Source: Primula veris
Lineage: Eukaryota; Streptophyta; Magnoliopsida; Ericales; Primulaceae
Reading direction: 5' to 3'
NCBI GenBank assembly: GCA_963682055.1
Contig: OY821742.1
Span: 8,579,816 to 8,643,815, forward strand
Length of the DNA stretch: 64,000 bases
This document shows positions 24,671 to 34,693 of this stretch, one piece after another. Numbering within the stretch: the first letter of the stretch is position 1; each line of letters starts with the position of its first letter. Both the position numbers and the translations under genes were made by a program. The notes under the pieces are model-generated. The model did not search any database and was not told the origin of the DNA. It was given only the letters and a program-made list of their open reading frames with translations.

Positions 24671-25873
24671 TGAAATTCCTATCCGCTGTTCTAGTTGCAG
24701 TTTTGCAGTTAGGTTCCAAGTGAGGTTGTAACCACAGGTTGGAACCAAGTGTATTTAATGGACAGAACTGTAAAATGTTAAATGTACTTAAAATGAACAC
24801 AAGCACATTTAACAACGGAGTTCACCTAACTAGGCTACGTCTCCGGGGCACTTACCCAGATTATGATATTATAAAAGCTTACAATATATGACTCAAGTCT
24901 TAATGAAAAACTTAGACTCCCTCTAGGTTTTTCTGCCTATCACTATATTGCTCCTACTCTATAACTATCACTTATAAATCAATGGCATCCCACCATTGTT
25001 TTCTTTTTAAAAGCTCACGTGTATTCTCTCAAGAATAGGTTCTTTATAATTTAGAACACACACCTTTTACAAGCTAACTTATCAACTATATAAGCAAGTA
25101 AAACAATCTTCAATCTTCATATCTTTTGATTGCTTTTTGTCTTTGTTGATTGGCCTCAATCTTCCTATGCATAGCGTGATACTTCAGCGTTGATTGACTC
25201 CAATCATCATTGGTTGATACCTATTTAATAGCCAGCTTGATTGTAGGAGTTAGCATTATCATATAGCTAAGAATCATTTAACAAGATTATATCTTGATAA
25301 GATATCTTTTATGTAAAACATTAACTCCTGATTTTATTCAATCTTTTAAACATATCATACTGATTTGATAAGGAACAAGGATTGAAACGTATGATAAGGA
25401 TTAGTGTAAGAATAGAGATATAGACATGTAAATAAAACATACCTAATCTCTTCATACCTTTTAGGAAATCTTTCCTTACCACTTTGATATTCTCATTTAA
25501 ACGCCTATTAAACATTTAGAATCATATGAGAATATATCCTGCATGCTGTAGAGTCAATTAACAATTAATAAATAACAGCTATGCAAATTCACAGAACTGG
25601 CAGAATACTGCTGAGTAGCAGGTTGGAACTGTGGTTGCAACTGAGGTTGCAACTAGTACTTGAAACTTGTTACTACTGACTTAGTAGGTTGCAACTGAGG
25701 TTGCAACTGGTACTTGGAACCTGTCACTATTGACTTAGTAAGTTGCAACTGAGGTTGCAACTGGTACTTGAAACCTGTCAATTCTGTCTTAGTTCTTAAC
25801 AACAGTTAGGATTTATTTAGTGAAAAACCAATAGACAATAAACACTATTTGGACCAGAAATCTGGTCCTAACA
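24671..25873 (-). repeat. 3' LTR of the young Copia element
   Basis: 1203 bp, TG...CA ends. It contains a 54-bp tandem repeat (about 25634-25790). Each unit has two exact GTTGCAAC palindromes 12 bp apart (starts 25634/25646, 25688/25700, 25742/25754). Confidence 0.95.
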
Positions 25874-25886
25874 ATCTCCCCCTTTG
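25874..25886 (-). other. Polypurine tract of the young Copia element
   Basis: On the minus strand AAAGGGGGAGAT directly precedes the 3' LTR, the expected plus-strand primer position for reverse transcription. Confidence 0.8.
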
Positions 25887-26214
25887 TCATTGGTTTTGAC
25901 AAATCAAATAAGTTTATAAACCACATAAATCCACCTGCAATAACATTTGTATTGTGTCTGTTTTAGCTCCCCCTGCAAGTTAGAATTGCAGGCACATCAT
26001 ATAAGCACAATCTATATGCACACAGTAGGTTTTTCAGACCTGTTCCAAGTTCAAAGAAGTTGCAGAATTATTAAAGCCAAACAGGCACAGAATTGTCTTA
26101 ATACATCATAACTTGAAACAAAATAAAGTCTTGAAGCTTAAACATTAAACTGAAAACAGAACATAAGCAATAAACTTTCTTCTTACTCCCCCTATTTGTC
26201 ACAACCTTGACAAA

Positions 26215-27480
26215 CTAGTTCCTAGGAATGTCTGACTGGGGTGGTCTTTCTCTTAGGGGTCTATCCCTTACAACTTCTTCATGCTCATCTTCACTGCTTA
26301 TAGAGAAACAGTCATCACTAGAGCTATCATCCTCATCCTCAATGATATCCACTAGCAGCTTATTGATTTGATAATCATCAGCATCCAATTCAGCTCTCCT
26401 TTCTTGATTATAAGCCAGCTTCTGGAGTAAGTACCACTTTACTCCTTTCTTCTTGTCTGAGGGAGCAGCTGAAGTTTCTTCTTCTTTTTCTTTCCCTTTG
26501 TCACCAGAAATGTCATTGACATGCCCTTCTTTTAACAGTTTGGCAGAAATATAGATAGCAGAGGGACAATCTGTGATTGGTTCATTAGTAATACTAATAG
26601 GAGAATCTCTATTCATAGAAGCAACTTGACCCAGAATAATACTGGAGATTAGGCAGGGGAATGGAAGCAGAATGGATGATGAATTATCATCACTAAAATC
26701 CCTTATAAGGTTAAAGATATGATGGCCGCAATTTATGGGTAGAGAAGACATTATCTTATACAGAAAGATGGCCATATCTTTGTTAACTCTAGAGGGTTGT
26801 TTGGTAGGGGTCCAGTTGAACCTAGCAATTTTGTGCAATACAGCAGCACAAAGTGTGAGAGATGATGTTTTGATGGAACTACCATCAAAGCTATTGTTCT
26901 TTCCAGTTAGAACCAGAGCAATAACTTCCATATCATACTCAGCATTATCCACAGAAGGATTGGGTGTTTGGAGACTGTTATTAATTAACTCAGGTGTAAA
27001 GTCTAAAGTAATTCCCCTCAGAAAGATTCTTCCAAACATAGGATTACTCTTATCAAAGACACCACTAGTCAAGTTGGCATAAAATTCTTTAACTACAGCA
27101 GGATAGTAGGAATTAGCATAAGAAATAGTTTCTCCTAATCCAACAGCAGAGAGCATTTTTTCAACATACATTTGTATGTGTGGATAACTGACCAAATTGA
27201 GCCTTCTTTCACAATGGATTTCTTTACTAGAGAAAGCCCTAAATCTCCTATAAGATTTTCTACTCCAGAATCTAGGATCAACTGCATTGAATCTAGGAAC
27301 AAACTCAAACTTAGCTTCAATAGGCTCATTCTCAGGATTCCTCCTAGCACGTTTTTTAGTCCTATGTTTCTTAGAAGAGGAGGACTCATTTACCTTTGCC
27401 TTAGAGCTAGGATTGGTTGGAGATTTGTTTAGGAAGTCCCTTAGAGTGCAGTCATCATCAGAATTGGGGTTCGTAGACAT
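26215..27480 (-). CDS. Copia element third open frame (ORF3), plant-transposon-protein-like
   Basis: 421 residues if translation starts at the ATG at 27480; the frame stays open upstream to 27666. It lies between pol and the 3' LTR on the same strand. That is the position where SIRE-type elements carry an extra, so-called envelope-like frame. A basic, Ser/Lys-rich N-terminus contains KKHRTKKRARR, a possible nuclear signal. It is followed by a globular segment with features such as VVKEFYANL and RGITLDF that resemble the 'putative plant transposon protein' domain, and then an acidic Ser/Asp/Glu-rich tail. I see no clear signal peptide or membrane anchor from the 27480 start, which argues against an envelope role. 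Function is unknown. Confidence 0.7.
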   Translation of the reverse strand: MSTNPNSDDDCTLRDFLNKSPTNPSSKAKVNESSSSKKHRTKKRARRNPENEPIEAKFEFVPRFNAVDPRFWSRKSYRRFRAFSSKEIHCERRLNLVSYPHIQMYVEKMLSAVGLGETISYANSYYPAVVKEFYANLTSGVFDKSNPMFGRIFLRGITLDFTPELINNSLQTPNPSVDNAEYDMEVIALVLTGKNNSFDGSSIKTSSLTLCAAVLHKIARFNWTPTKQPSRVNKDMAIFLYKIMSSLPINCGHHIFNLIRDFSDDNSSSILLPFPCLISSIILGQVASMNRDSPISITNEPITDCPSAIYISAKLLKEGHVNDISGDKGKEKEEETSAAPSDKKKGVKWYLLQKLAYNQERRAELDADDYQINKLLVDIIEDEDDSSSDDCFSISSEDEHEEVVRDRPLRERPPQSDIPRN

Positions 27481-28106
27481 GGTTGCAACTGCGGTTAGAA
27501 GTGAACTTGGAACCACGCAGGGGTTTTCACAAAGACCTAGGGTTTTACAGTTTAGAGAGAGAGAGAGTAATACTGTAAAGTGTAATTGAGTTTGGATATA
27601 AAAAGAATTTTGTATAAATAGCAATAAAGTCCATATCCTTTTGTAATTGGAAAGAGATACATGCAAATCAATTTTGAAACAGATTTAGCCAAAAATTAGG
27701 AAAGTTCTCATCAACAAAAATTTGAAAAATTAAACAGCTTAAATCACGAAGGAAACAGTTGGAATAAAGATAAATCCAACAATTAATACAGATAAACATT
27801 CCTTTTTAAACAGATTTATCCAAAATTTGAAAAATCAAAAATTGAAGTTGTTGAGAAAATTTGAATAGATTCAAGATAAAGACAGCAATTAGAGGGATAT
27901 TTTAAGTTTTTGAAAACGAAAATCTAGTAATTTACCCAAGAAAATATGTTTATCCTTGAATAGCCTTAATGCAGATTAGTTTTTAAGAGCTTAAATTGAG
28001 CAAATTCGTTTTTATCTCTACACAAAAACTAGTTTGATGACCTCAGCAAGGAAAGAGTATAAGTGATGTCAAAAATAACAAGACTTAGTCTTGACAGTTA
28101 TAAACT

Positions 28107-28240
28107 GGACTGAGGTTTCAACTGGTGTTGCAACTGAGCTTGCAACCAGTATTTTTAACACGAGGTTTCAGCTGATGTTGCAACTGAGCTTGCAACCAGT
28201 ATTTTTAACACGAGGTTTCAACTGAGCTTGCAACCACAAA
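28107..28240. repeat. 50-bp tandem repeat in the Copia 3' untranslated spacer
   Basis: Between pol and ORF3, a unit containing GTTGCAACTGAGCTTGCAAC and ending ATTTTTAACACGAGG is repeated about 2.5 times. Exact GTTGCAAC copies start at 28127 and 28177. The same palindrome is repeated in the LTRs. Confidence 0.85.
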
Positions 28241-28429
28241 CAAAATTTGCACTTTGTGCTTTCAACTCTATTACCAGAGAGGTTTTCAAGGACAAGTTAC
28301 CTCACATCTGTTTTTGAGACACCAAAACAGCGGCTTTTTCAAAACAAAAACACCATAGCTCAATTAAGACTAACCTTAGAAATAAAAATTATTGAAGGTA
28401 TTCAATACAGACATATTTAGCAAGAATAT

Positions 28430-31400
28430 TCAATTAGATTGATAATGACATACCCCTATGTCACTTCTTAATGATTCAAACTTGTTTGTATCAAGGGGTT
28501 TTGTGAAAATATCAACCAATTGTCTTTCAGTTGAAACATGTTCTAAAATTAAGCTCTTTTCTTCAACTAGTTCTCTTATAAAATGATGCCTTAGATCAAT
28601 ATGTTTGGTCCTGGAATGTTGAACTGGATTTTTAGCTAAGTCTATAGCACTTTTGTTATCACAAAACAGAGTTAATACTTCTTGTTTAACATTATAATCA
28701 GTTAACATCTGTTTCATCCAAATCAATTGAGTGCATCCACTTCCAGCTGCAACATATTCTGCTTCAGCAGTAGACAAAGATATGCAATTTTGCTTTTTAC
28801 TGAACCAAGAAACAAAGTTGTTTCCAAAATAAAAACACCCACCAGAAGTACTCTTTCTATCATCTATGTTTCCTGCCCAATCTGCATCACAGTAGCCACT
28901 AAGAAAATGGTTTGTATCTTTAGAATACCATAGGCCTAAATGAAGTGTTCCTTTTACATACCTTAGAATTCTTTTGACAGCTAGAAGATGAGGTTCTAAA
29001 GGATTTGCTTGATATCTGGCACATACTCCTACACTTAAACAAAGGTCTGGTCTACTAGCAGTTAAATACAGCAAGCTTCCAATCATGGATCTATAAAGAC
29101 TAGGACAAACATTTTTTCCTTTATCATTTTTAGACAGTTTAAGGGTAGTACTCATAGGAGTTCTCTTTTCTTTACTCTCACTTAGACCAAACTTCTTAAC
29201 AAGATTGTCTGCATACTTACTTTGACATAGAAAAATCCCTTTCTCATTCTGTTTAACTTGCAATCCTAGAAAGTAAGTCAATTCACCTCCACCACTCATT
29301 TCAAATTCATTCTTCATATCAGAAATGAATTCTTCTATCCTATTATTAGAAGATGAACCAAACACAATGTCATCAACATATATTTGAACAACAATTATAT
29401 CCTTTGTAGTTTTCTTTGTAAACAGAGTTTTATCAACTCCTCCTCTTTTAAAGCCTTTTTCAAGCAAAAACTTGGTTAATCTATCATACCAAGCTCTAGG
29501 GGCTTGCTTAAGACCATACAAGGCCTTTTTCAGCAAATAAACATGTTCAGGAAAGTTAGGATCTTCAAATCCCTTAGGTTGACAGACATAAACCTCTTCA
29601 TTAATCACACCATTAAGAAAAGCACTCTTTATGTCAAGTTGAAACAGTTTAAAATCATACAGACATGCAAGAGACAGTAGCATTCTAATGGATTCAATTC
29701 TAGCTACAGGAGCAAAGGTTTCATCAAAGTCAATTCCCTCAATTTGTGTATAACCCTGAGCTACCAACCTAGCTTTATTCCTGATAATCACTCCATCCTC
29801 ATCACTTTTATTTCTAAAAATCCATTTAGTCCCTATAACATTTTTATTAGAAGGTCTGGGTACTAAAGTCCATACATCATTTCTCTCAAATTGAGCCAGT
29901 TCATCCTGCATAGCTAGAATCCATTCACTATCTTCTAGAGCTTCTTTTATATTCTTAGGTTCTAACTGAGAGATATAACAAGCAAAGTGAACAATATTAT
30001 TTCTTTTTCCTCTGGTTTTCATACCTGAAGTAACTTCTCCTATGACATTGTCAAGAGAATGATTTTTCTGAGTCCTTACATAGCGAGGCCTGCTAGTTGA
30101 CTGAGCATGAGAACTTTCTTCTTCTTCTTCAGATTCAACAGCATTCTGGGTTTCACCTGCGGTTCCAACCTCAGTTCCAACCTCAGTTATAACCTCAGTT
30201 GCAACTGGACTTCCAACCACTCTAGGACTTCCAGTTTGTTGAGTTTCTTCTTTCTCTTTTTCTGTAGTCTCAGCCTGTTCATCATCACCTGTAATCTCAT
30301 CAGCAGTTTTTAGGTCATCAAATAACACATTATAAGATTCCATAACACAGTTTGTTCTTTGATTGAAGACTCTAAATGCTCTACTATTCTGAGCATAACC
30401 AAGAAAAATCCCTTTATCACTTTTGGAGTCAAATTTACCAAGGTGCTCTCTATCTCTTAGAATGTAGCAAACACATCCAAAAACTTGAAAATACTTTACA
30501 TTGGGTTTTCTACCTTTCCATATTTCATAAGCTGTCATTGAAGTACCTTTAGTAATATAAACTCTATTAACTATATGACAGGCAGTGTTAACAGTTTCAG
30601 CCCAAAATCTATTTGCAAGTTTCTTAGAGTTAAGCATTACTCTAGCCATTTCCTGAATGGTTCTATTTTTCCTTTCAACTATGCCATTTTGCTGTGGAGT
30701 CTTAGGAGCAGAGAACTCATGATTTATTCCTAAGGAGTTGCAGAATTCTTTAAACTTGATGTTTTCAAATTCAGTTCCATGATCACTTCTAATCCTAGCA
30801 ATATTACCACTAGTGGAACCTTTTTCAAGTTGCAGTTTTAAGCACAGAGTTTTAAACAGTTCAAAAGTTTCAGACTTATCCTTTAAGAAAATTACCCAAG
30901 AGTATCTAGAGAAGTCATCTACAACTACTAAAATGTACTTCTTACCACCTATACTAGCAGTTTGCATAGGACCCATCAAGTCAATGTGAAGAAGTTCTAA
31001 GACTCTCTTAGTGTAGATTAGACTGGTACTTTTATGAATACTTTTGGTTTGTTTGCCTATAGCACAATCACCACAGACACTTTGAGTTTTAGCACTAAGT
31101 TTAGGAATTCCTCTTATCAATTCCTTTTTAACAAGCTTATCTAAAGTTTTGTAATTCACATGCCCAAGCCTTTTATGCCAGATATCTACATTATTAGTAA
31201 TGGCTTGATTACACCTACTTTGAGGCAATTCTTTTTCAGCTTTTTCAAACACATAGCAGCTGTTGGTTGATCTAACTCCAGTCATAATTAAATCATTGTT
31301 AAGATTGGTAATTAAACACCTTTCTTTGTCAAATTTAACAGTCATTTCATTATCACAGAGTTGACTGATACTAATAAGATTAGCTTTTAGACCATCTACA

Positions 31401-31663
31401 AGAAAGACATTCTCAATCTTAGGCATTCCAGGTTTGTTTAAGGTACCTTTACCAACAATTTTACCTGTATCTCCACCTCCAAACACAACAGTATTACCTG
31501 TAAGAATGGTGACATTTTTTAGGAGACTTGCAGTACCTGTCATATGCTTAGAGCATCCACTGTCAAAATACCAATCATTAGAAGTAACAGCATTCAAGGA
31601 AATAACAGCTTTGTTGTTAGCAATTAAAGTAGCTGTTTCTTTAACTTTCCAGACCCATTTCAA
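28430..31663 (-). CDS. Copia pol polyprotein (protease-integrase-RT-RNase H)
   Basis: At least 1077 residues; the frame is open further upstream towards gag. Domains in order: aspartic protease with DSG near residue 35; zinc-binding pre-integrase region (WHKRLGH ... CGDC, about 162-200); integrase core with the D,D,E triad in LLHIDLMGP, IRSDHGTEF and NGIVERKNR; reverse transcriptase with YVDD (near residue 785); RNase H (YCDADWAG and later TKHIDLRHH). The RT-after-integrase order defines Copia. No internal stop interrupts it, so this part looks functional. It is out of frame with gag (see the gag entry). Confidence 0.95.
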   Translation of the reverse strand: MKWVWKVKETATLIANNKAVISLNAVTSNDWYFDSGCSKHMTGTASLLKNVTILTGNTVVFGGGDTGKIVGKGTLNKPGMPKIENVFLVDGLKANLISISQLCDNEMTVKFDKERCLITNLNNDLIMTGVRSTNSCYVFEKAEKELPQSRCNQAITNNVDIWHKRLGHVNYKTLDKLVKKELIRGIPKLSAKTQSVCGDCAIGKQTKSIHKSTSLIYTKRVLELLHIDLMGPMQTASIGGKKYILVVVDDFSRYSWVIFLKDKSETFELFKTLCLKLQLEKGSTSGNIARIRSDHGTEFENIKFKEFCNSLGINHEFSAPKTPQQNGIVERKNRTIQEMARVMLNSKKLANRFWAETVNTACHIVNRVYITKGTSMTAYEIWKGRKPNVKYFQVFGCVCYILRDREHLGKFDSKSDKGIFLGYAQNSRAFRVFNQRTNCVMESYNVLFDDLKTADEITGDDEQAETTEKEKEETQQTGSPRVVGSPVATEVITEVGTEVGTAGETQNAVESEEEEESSHAQSTSRPRYVRTQKNHSLDNVIGEVTSGMKTRGKRNNIVHFACYISQLEPKNIKEALEDSEWILAMQDELAQFERNDVWTLVPRPSNKNVIGTKWIFRNKSDEDGVIIRNKARLVAQGYTQIEGIDFDETFAPVARIESIRMLLSLACLYDFKLFQLDIKSAFLNGVINEEVYVCQPKGFEDPNFPEHVYLLKKALYGLKQAPRAWYDRLTKFLLEKGFKRGGVDKTLFTKKTTKDIIVVQIYVDDIVFGSSSNNRIEEFISDMKNEFEMSGGGELTYFLGLQVKQNEKGIFLCQSKYADNLVKKFGLSESKEKRTPMSTTLKLSKNDKGKNVCPSLYRSMIGSLLYLTASRPDLCLSVGVCARYQANPLEPHLLAVKRILRYVKGTLHLGLWYSKDTNHFLSGYCDADWAGNIDDRKSTSGGCFYFGNNFVSWFSKKQNCISLSTAEAEYVAAGSGCTQLIWMKQMLTDYNVKQEVLTLFCDNKSAIDLAKNPVQHSRTKHIDLRHHFIRELVEEKSLILEHVSTERQLVDIFTKPLDTNKFESLRSDIGVCHYQSN

Positions 31664-31736
31664 ATTTTTATTGACAGAAGCTAACCAGGTTTTCTGGGAA
31701 ATATACTTTCTGTTTCTTTTTAAATAACACTGGATT

Positions 31737-33431
31737 TCAGAATGACCAGGTTTTTTTACAGAAATTACACAATTTCAACCTAAAGTTATATTTATCCCTA
31801 GAGCTATTCAATTTATTCATGGTTGCAACTTTGGTTGTAACTGAGCTTCCAACCTTCTTTACATAAACCTGAGTTTTATTCCTGGTTGCAACTCTGGTTG
31901 CAACTGAACTTCTAACCTTGTGGTCAAAATCATGAGTTTTAGCTTTAGCAACAGCTTCAATAAAAGTAGTTTTCCCTGTACTTTTACCACCATAGTAACC
32001 TAGACCACTGATATCTTTGGAGCCTCTAGAATATGACAGCATGTCATCTAATTTATCTGAAGCAGACATATTAAGTAATTTTATTATCTTTTTAGTTTCA
32101 GTAAGTTCAGCCAGTTGCAATTTAAGCTTCTCAGTAAGACTTTTAACCTCATCCTTTAGATCAACATTCAGTTTGCTTATGATCAAGGATTGTTTACTCA
32201 GACACTTATACTTCTCATACAGAACAAGGTATTGCTTGGTAATGTTTTCATCAGAAGGTTCTTCCTCATCACTGCTATATGTTTCAAAGGAAGTTGTAAC
32301 TGGGGTTGAAACCTGTTCACAGTCACTTTCATAAGTAGGTTCTTGTTCAGTGATTATTCCCATGAAATTAACAAAATTTGAACCATCCTCTTCATCACTG
32401 TTACTCTCAGAATCACTATCACTATGAGTGGTTATGTAAGCATTTTTGTTTCTTTTTAAAGTGTTTGCACACTCAGCCTGAATATGACCAAAACCTCTAC
32501 ATTCTCTACACTGAATCTCTTTAGGTTTGTATTCTTTGTTATCCTTTTCTTTGGAATTCCACTTTCCTGTAGAGTTATTATTGAACCTAGACTCTGTCTT
32601 AAACTGGTTATCCTTTTTCTGAAAGTTTTTAGATGCACCAGTATCATCCTCCTTTTTCTTATAAAACTTCTTGTAAACCTTTTTTGCAAAGAAAGCTAGT
32701 TGTTCTTCATCACTCATTTTATCACATGCATTGGATTCAGATTTCTTAACTTGAAATGCTATTCCCTTTTCTGGTCTTTTATGTTTGAAGAATTTCAGTT
32801 CATGGGTACTTAGATTTCCTATGAGTTCTTCAAGTTTAAGATTATCTAAGTCAGTTGATTCTTCAATAGCTGTGACCTTAATTTCAAACCTGTCTGGGAG
32901 TGACCTAAGAGTTTTCTTAACAAGTTTAGCATCACTGTATTTTTCTCCTAGGGTTCCAGCTTGATGAGCAATGTGGCAGATTCTACCATTAAATTGTTCA
33001 ATGTTCTCATCTTCCTCCATTCTTAAGTTTTCAAATTGTGTAGTTAACTGTTGAAGTTTGAAAGCTTTTACTTTAGTGGTTCCTTCAAAAGTAACTTGCA
33101 ATATATCCCAAGCTTCTTTAGCTGTTTCACAATGAGAGATATACCTGAATACGCTGAGAGTTACACCAGCAAAAATCAAGTTTATGGCTGTTGAGTTGGC
33201 ACTTGATTTTTTGTCTTCTTCAGCAGACCATCTGTCTTCAGGTAAGAGAATCAGTTCTCCTTCATTATCCATGGTAGTTGGAGCCTCCCATCCATACATA
33301 ACAGTCTTCCATGCATGTTCATTCTGTTGTTTGATGAAAGACCTCATTCTAATTTTCCATACTCCATAGTTTACTCCTCCTTCAAGCAGTGGAGGTTTGT
33401 TAAAGGCATTTCCTTCCCTCATTAAGTCCAT
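31737..33431 (-). CDS. Copia gag (capsid/nucleocapsid)
   Basis: 564 residues starting MDLMREGNAF. It has a UBN2/Gag-type region in the N-terminal half, then a CX2CX4HX4C zinc knuckle (CRECRGFGHIQAEC), an acidic Ser-rich linker and a Val-Ala-Thr-rich segment encoded by the GTTGCAAC repeats. The frame ends soon after a second Cys-X2-Cys pair. That break coincides with a run of seven Ts on the plus strand (31751-31757), and pol continues in another frame. Either a one-base indel, a sequencing error in the homopolymer, or translational frameshifting could explain it. Confidence 0.9.
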   Translation of the reverse strand: MDLMREGNAFNKPPLLEGGVNYGVWKIRMRSFIKQQNEHAWKTVMYGWEAPTTMDNEGELILLPEDRWSAEEDKKSSANSTAINLIFAGVTLSVFRYISHCETAKEAWDILQVTFEGTTKVKAFKLQQLTTQFENLRMEEDENIEQFNGRICHIAHQAGTLGEKYSDAKLVKKTLRSLPDRFEIKVTAIEESTDLDNLKLEELIGNLSTHELKFFKHKRPEKGIAFQVKKSESNACDKMSDEEQLAFFAKKVYKKFYKKKEDDTGASKNFQKKDNQFKTESRFNNNSTGKWNSKEKDNKEYKPKEIQCRECRGFGHIQAECANTLKRNKNAYITTHSDSDSESNSDEEDGSNFVNFMGIITEQEPTYESDCEQVSTPVTTSFETYSSDEEEPSDENITKQYLVLYEKYKCLSKQSLIISKLNVDLKDEVKSLTEKLKLQLAELTETKKIIKLLNMSASDKLDDMLSYSRGSKDISGLGYYGGKSTGKTTFIEAVAKAKTHDFDHKVRSSVATRVATRNKTQVYVKKVGSSVTTKVATMNKLNSSRDKYNFRLKLCNFCKKTWSF

Positions 33432-33476
33432 TGTTACTAGAACACAAGATCCACACTAAGTAAGATCTAGTGTGAA

Positions 33477-33488
33477 GCTCTGATACCA
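33477..33488 (-). other. Primer binding site (initiator Met-tRNA) of the young Copia element
   Basis: On the minus strand TGGTATCAGAGC lies two bases after the 5' LTR. It is the usual plant Copia primer site, complementary to the 3' end of initiator methionine tRNA. Confidence 0.9.
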
Positions 33489-33490
33489 AA

Positions 33491-34693
33491 TGAAATTCCT
33501 ATCCGCTGTTCTAGTTGCAGTTTTGCAGTTAGGTTCCAAGTGAGGTTGTAACCACAGGTTGGAACCAAGTGTATTTAATGGACAGAACTGTAAAATGTTA
33601 AATGTACTTAAAATGAACACAAGCACATTTAACAACGGAGTTCACCTAACTAGGCTACGTCTCCGGGGCACTTACCCAGATTATGATATTATAAAAGCTT
33701 ACAATATATGACTCAAGTCTTAATGAAAAACTTAGACTCCCTCTAGGTTTTTCTGCCTATCACTATATTGCTCCTACTCTATAACTATCACTTATAAATC
33801 AATGGCATCCCACCATTGTTTTCTTTTTAAAAGCTCACGTGTATTCTCTCAAGAATAGGTTCTTTATAATTTAGAACACACACCTTTTACAAGCTAACTT
33901 ATCAACTATATAAGCAAGTAAAACAATCTTCAATCTTCATATCTTTTGATTGCTTTTTGTCTTTGTTGATTGGCCTCAATCTTCCTATGCATAGCGTGAT
34001 ACTTCAGCGTTGATTGACTCCAATCATCATTGGTTGATACCTATTTAATAGCCAGCTTGATTGTAGGAGTTAGCATTATCATATAGCTAAGAATCATTTA
34101 ACAAGATTATATCTTGATAAGATATCTTTTATGTAAAACATTAACTCCTGATTTTATTCAATCTTTTAAACATATCATACTGATTTGATAAGGAACAAGG
34201 ATTGAAACGTATGATAAGGATTAGTGTAAGAATAGAGATATAGACATGTAAATAAAACATACCTAATCTCTTCATACCTTTTAGGAAATCTTTCCTTACC
34301 ACTTTGATATTCTCATTTAAACGCCTATTAAACATTTAGAATCATATGAGAATATATCCTGCATGCTGTAGAGTCAATTAACAATTAATAAATAACAGCT
34401 ATGCAAATTCACAGAACTGGCAGAATACTGCTGAGTAGCAGGTTGGAACTGTGGTTGCAACTGAGGTTGCAACTAGTACTTGAAACTTGTTACTACTGAC
34501 TTAGTAGGTTGCAACTGAGGTTGCAACTGGTACTTGGAACCTGTCACTATTGACTTAGTAGGTTGCAACTGAGGTTGCAACTGGTACTTGAAACCTGTCA
34601 ATTCTGTCTTAGTTCTTAACAACAGTTAGGATTTATTTAGTGAAAAACCAATAGACAATAAACACTATTTAGACCAGAAATCTGGTCCTAACA
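33491..34693 (-). repeat. 5' LTR of the young Copia element
   Basis: 1203 bp, differing from the 3' LTR only at the equivalents of 25741 and 25852 by eye. It contains the same 54-bp repeats with six GTTGCAAC palindromes (34454-34581). Confidence 0.95.

Larger units (their letters stand above)
24671..34693 (-). mobile_element. Young Copia (SIRE/Maximus-like) LTR retrotransposon, 10,023 bp
   Basis: Complete element on the minus strand with 1203-bp LTRs at both ends, TG...CA termini and a perfect 5-bp target duplication, CCAGT (24666-24670 and 34694-34698). The two LTRs align without gaps at an offset of 8820 bp and by eye differ at only two positions, so insertion was very recent. Order from the 5' LTR: primer binding site, gag, pol (protease, integrase, reverse transcriptase, RNase H; Copia order), a third open frame, polypurine tract, 3' LTR. 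The extra frame after pol and the LTR length suggest the SIRE/Maximus lineage; this is inference. It sits in exon 3 of the DUF1218 pseudogene. The paralogous locus near 47516-47525 keeps the empty site. Confidence 0.95.

Noticed and set aside
27172..27589. Plus-strand open frames opposite Copia ORF3
   Set aside because: They are antisense shadows of the 421-residue minus-strand frame and lack any motif.
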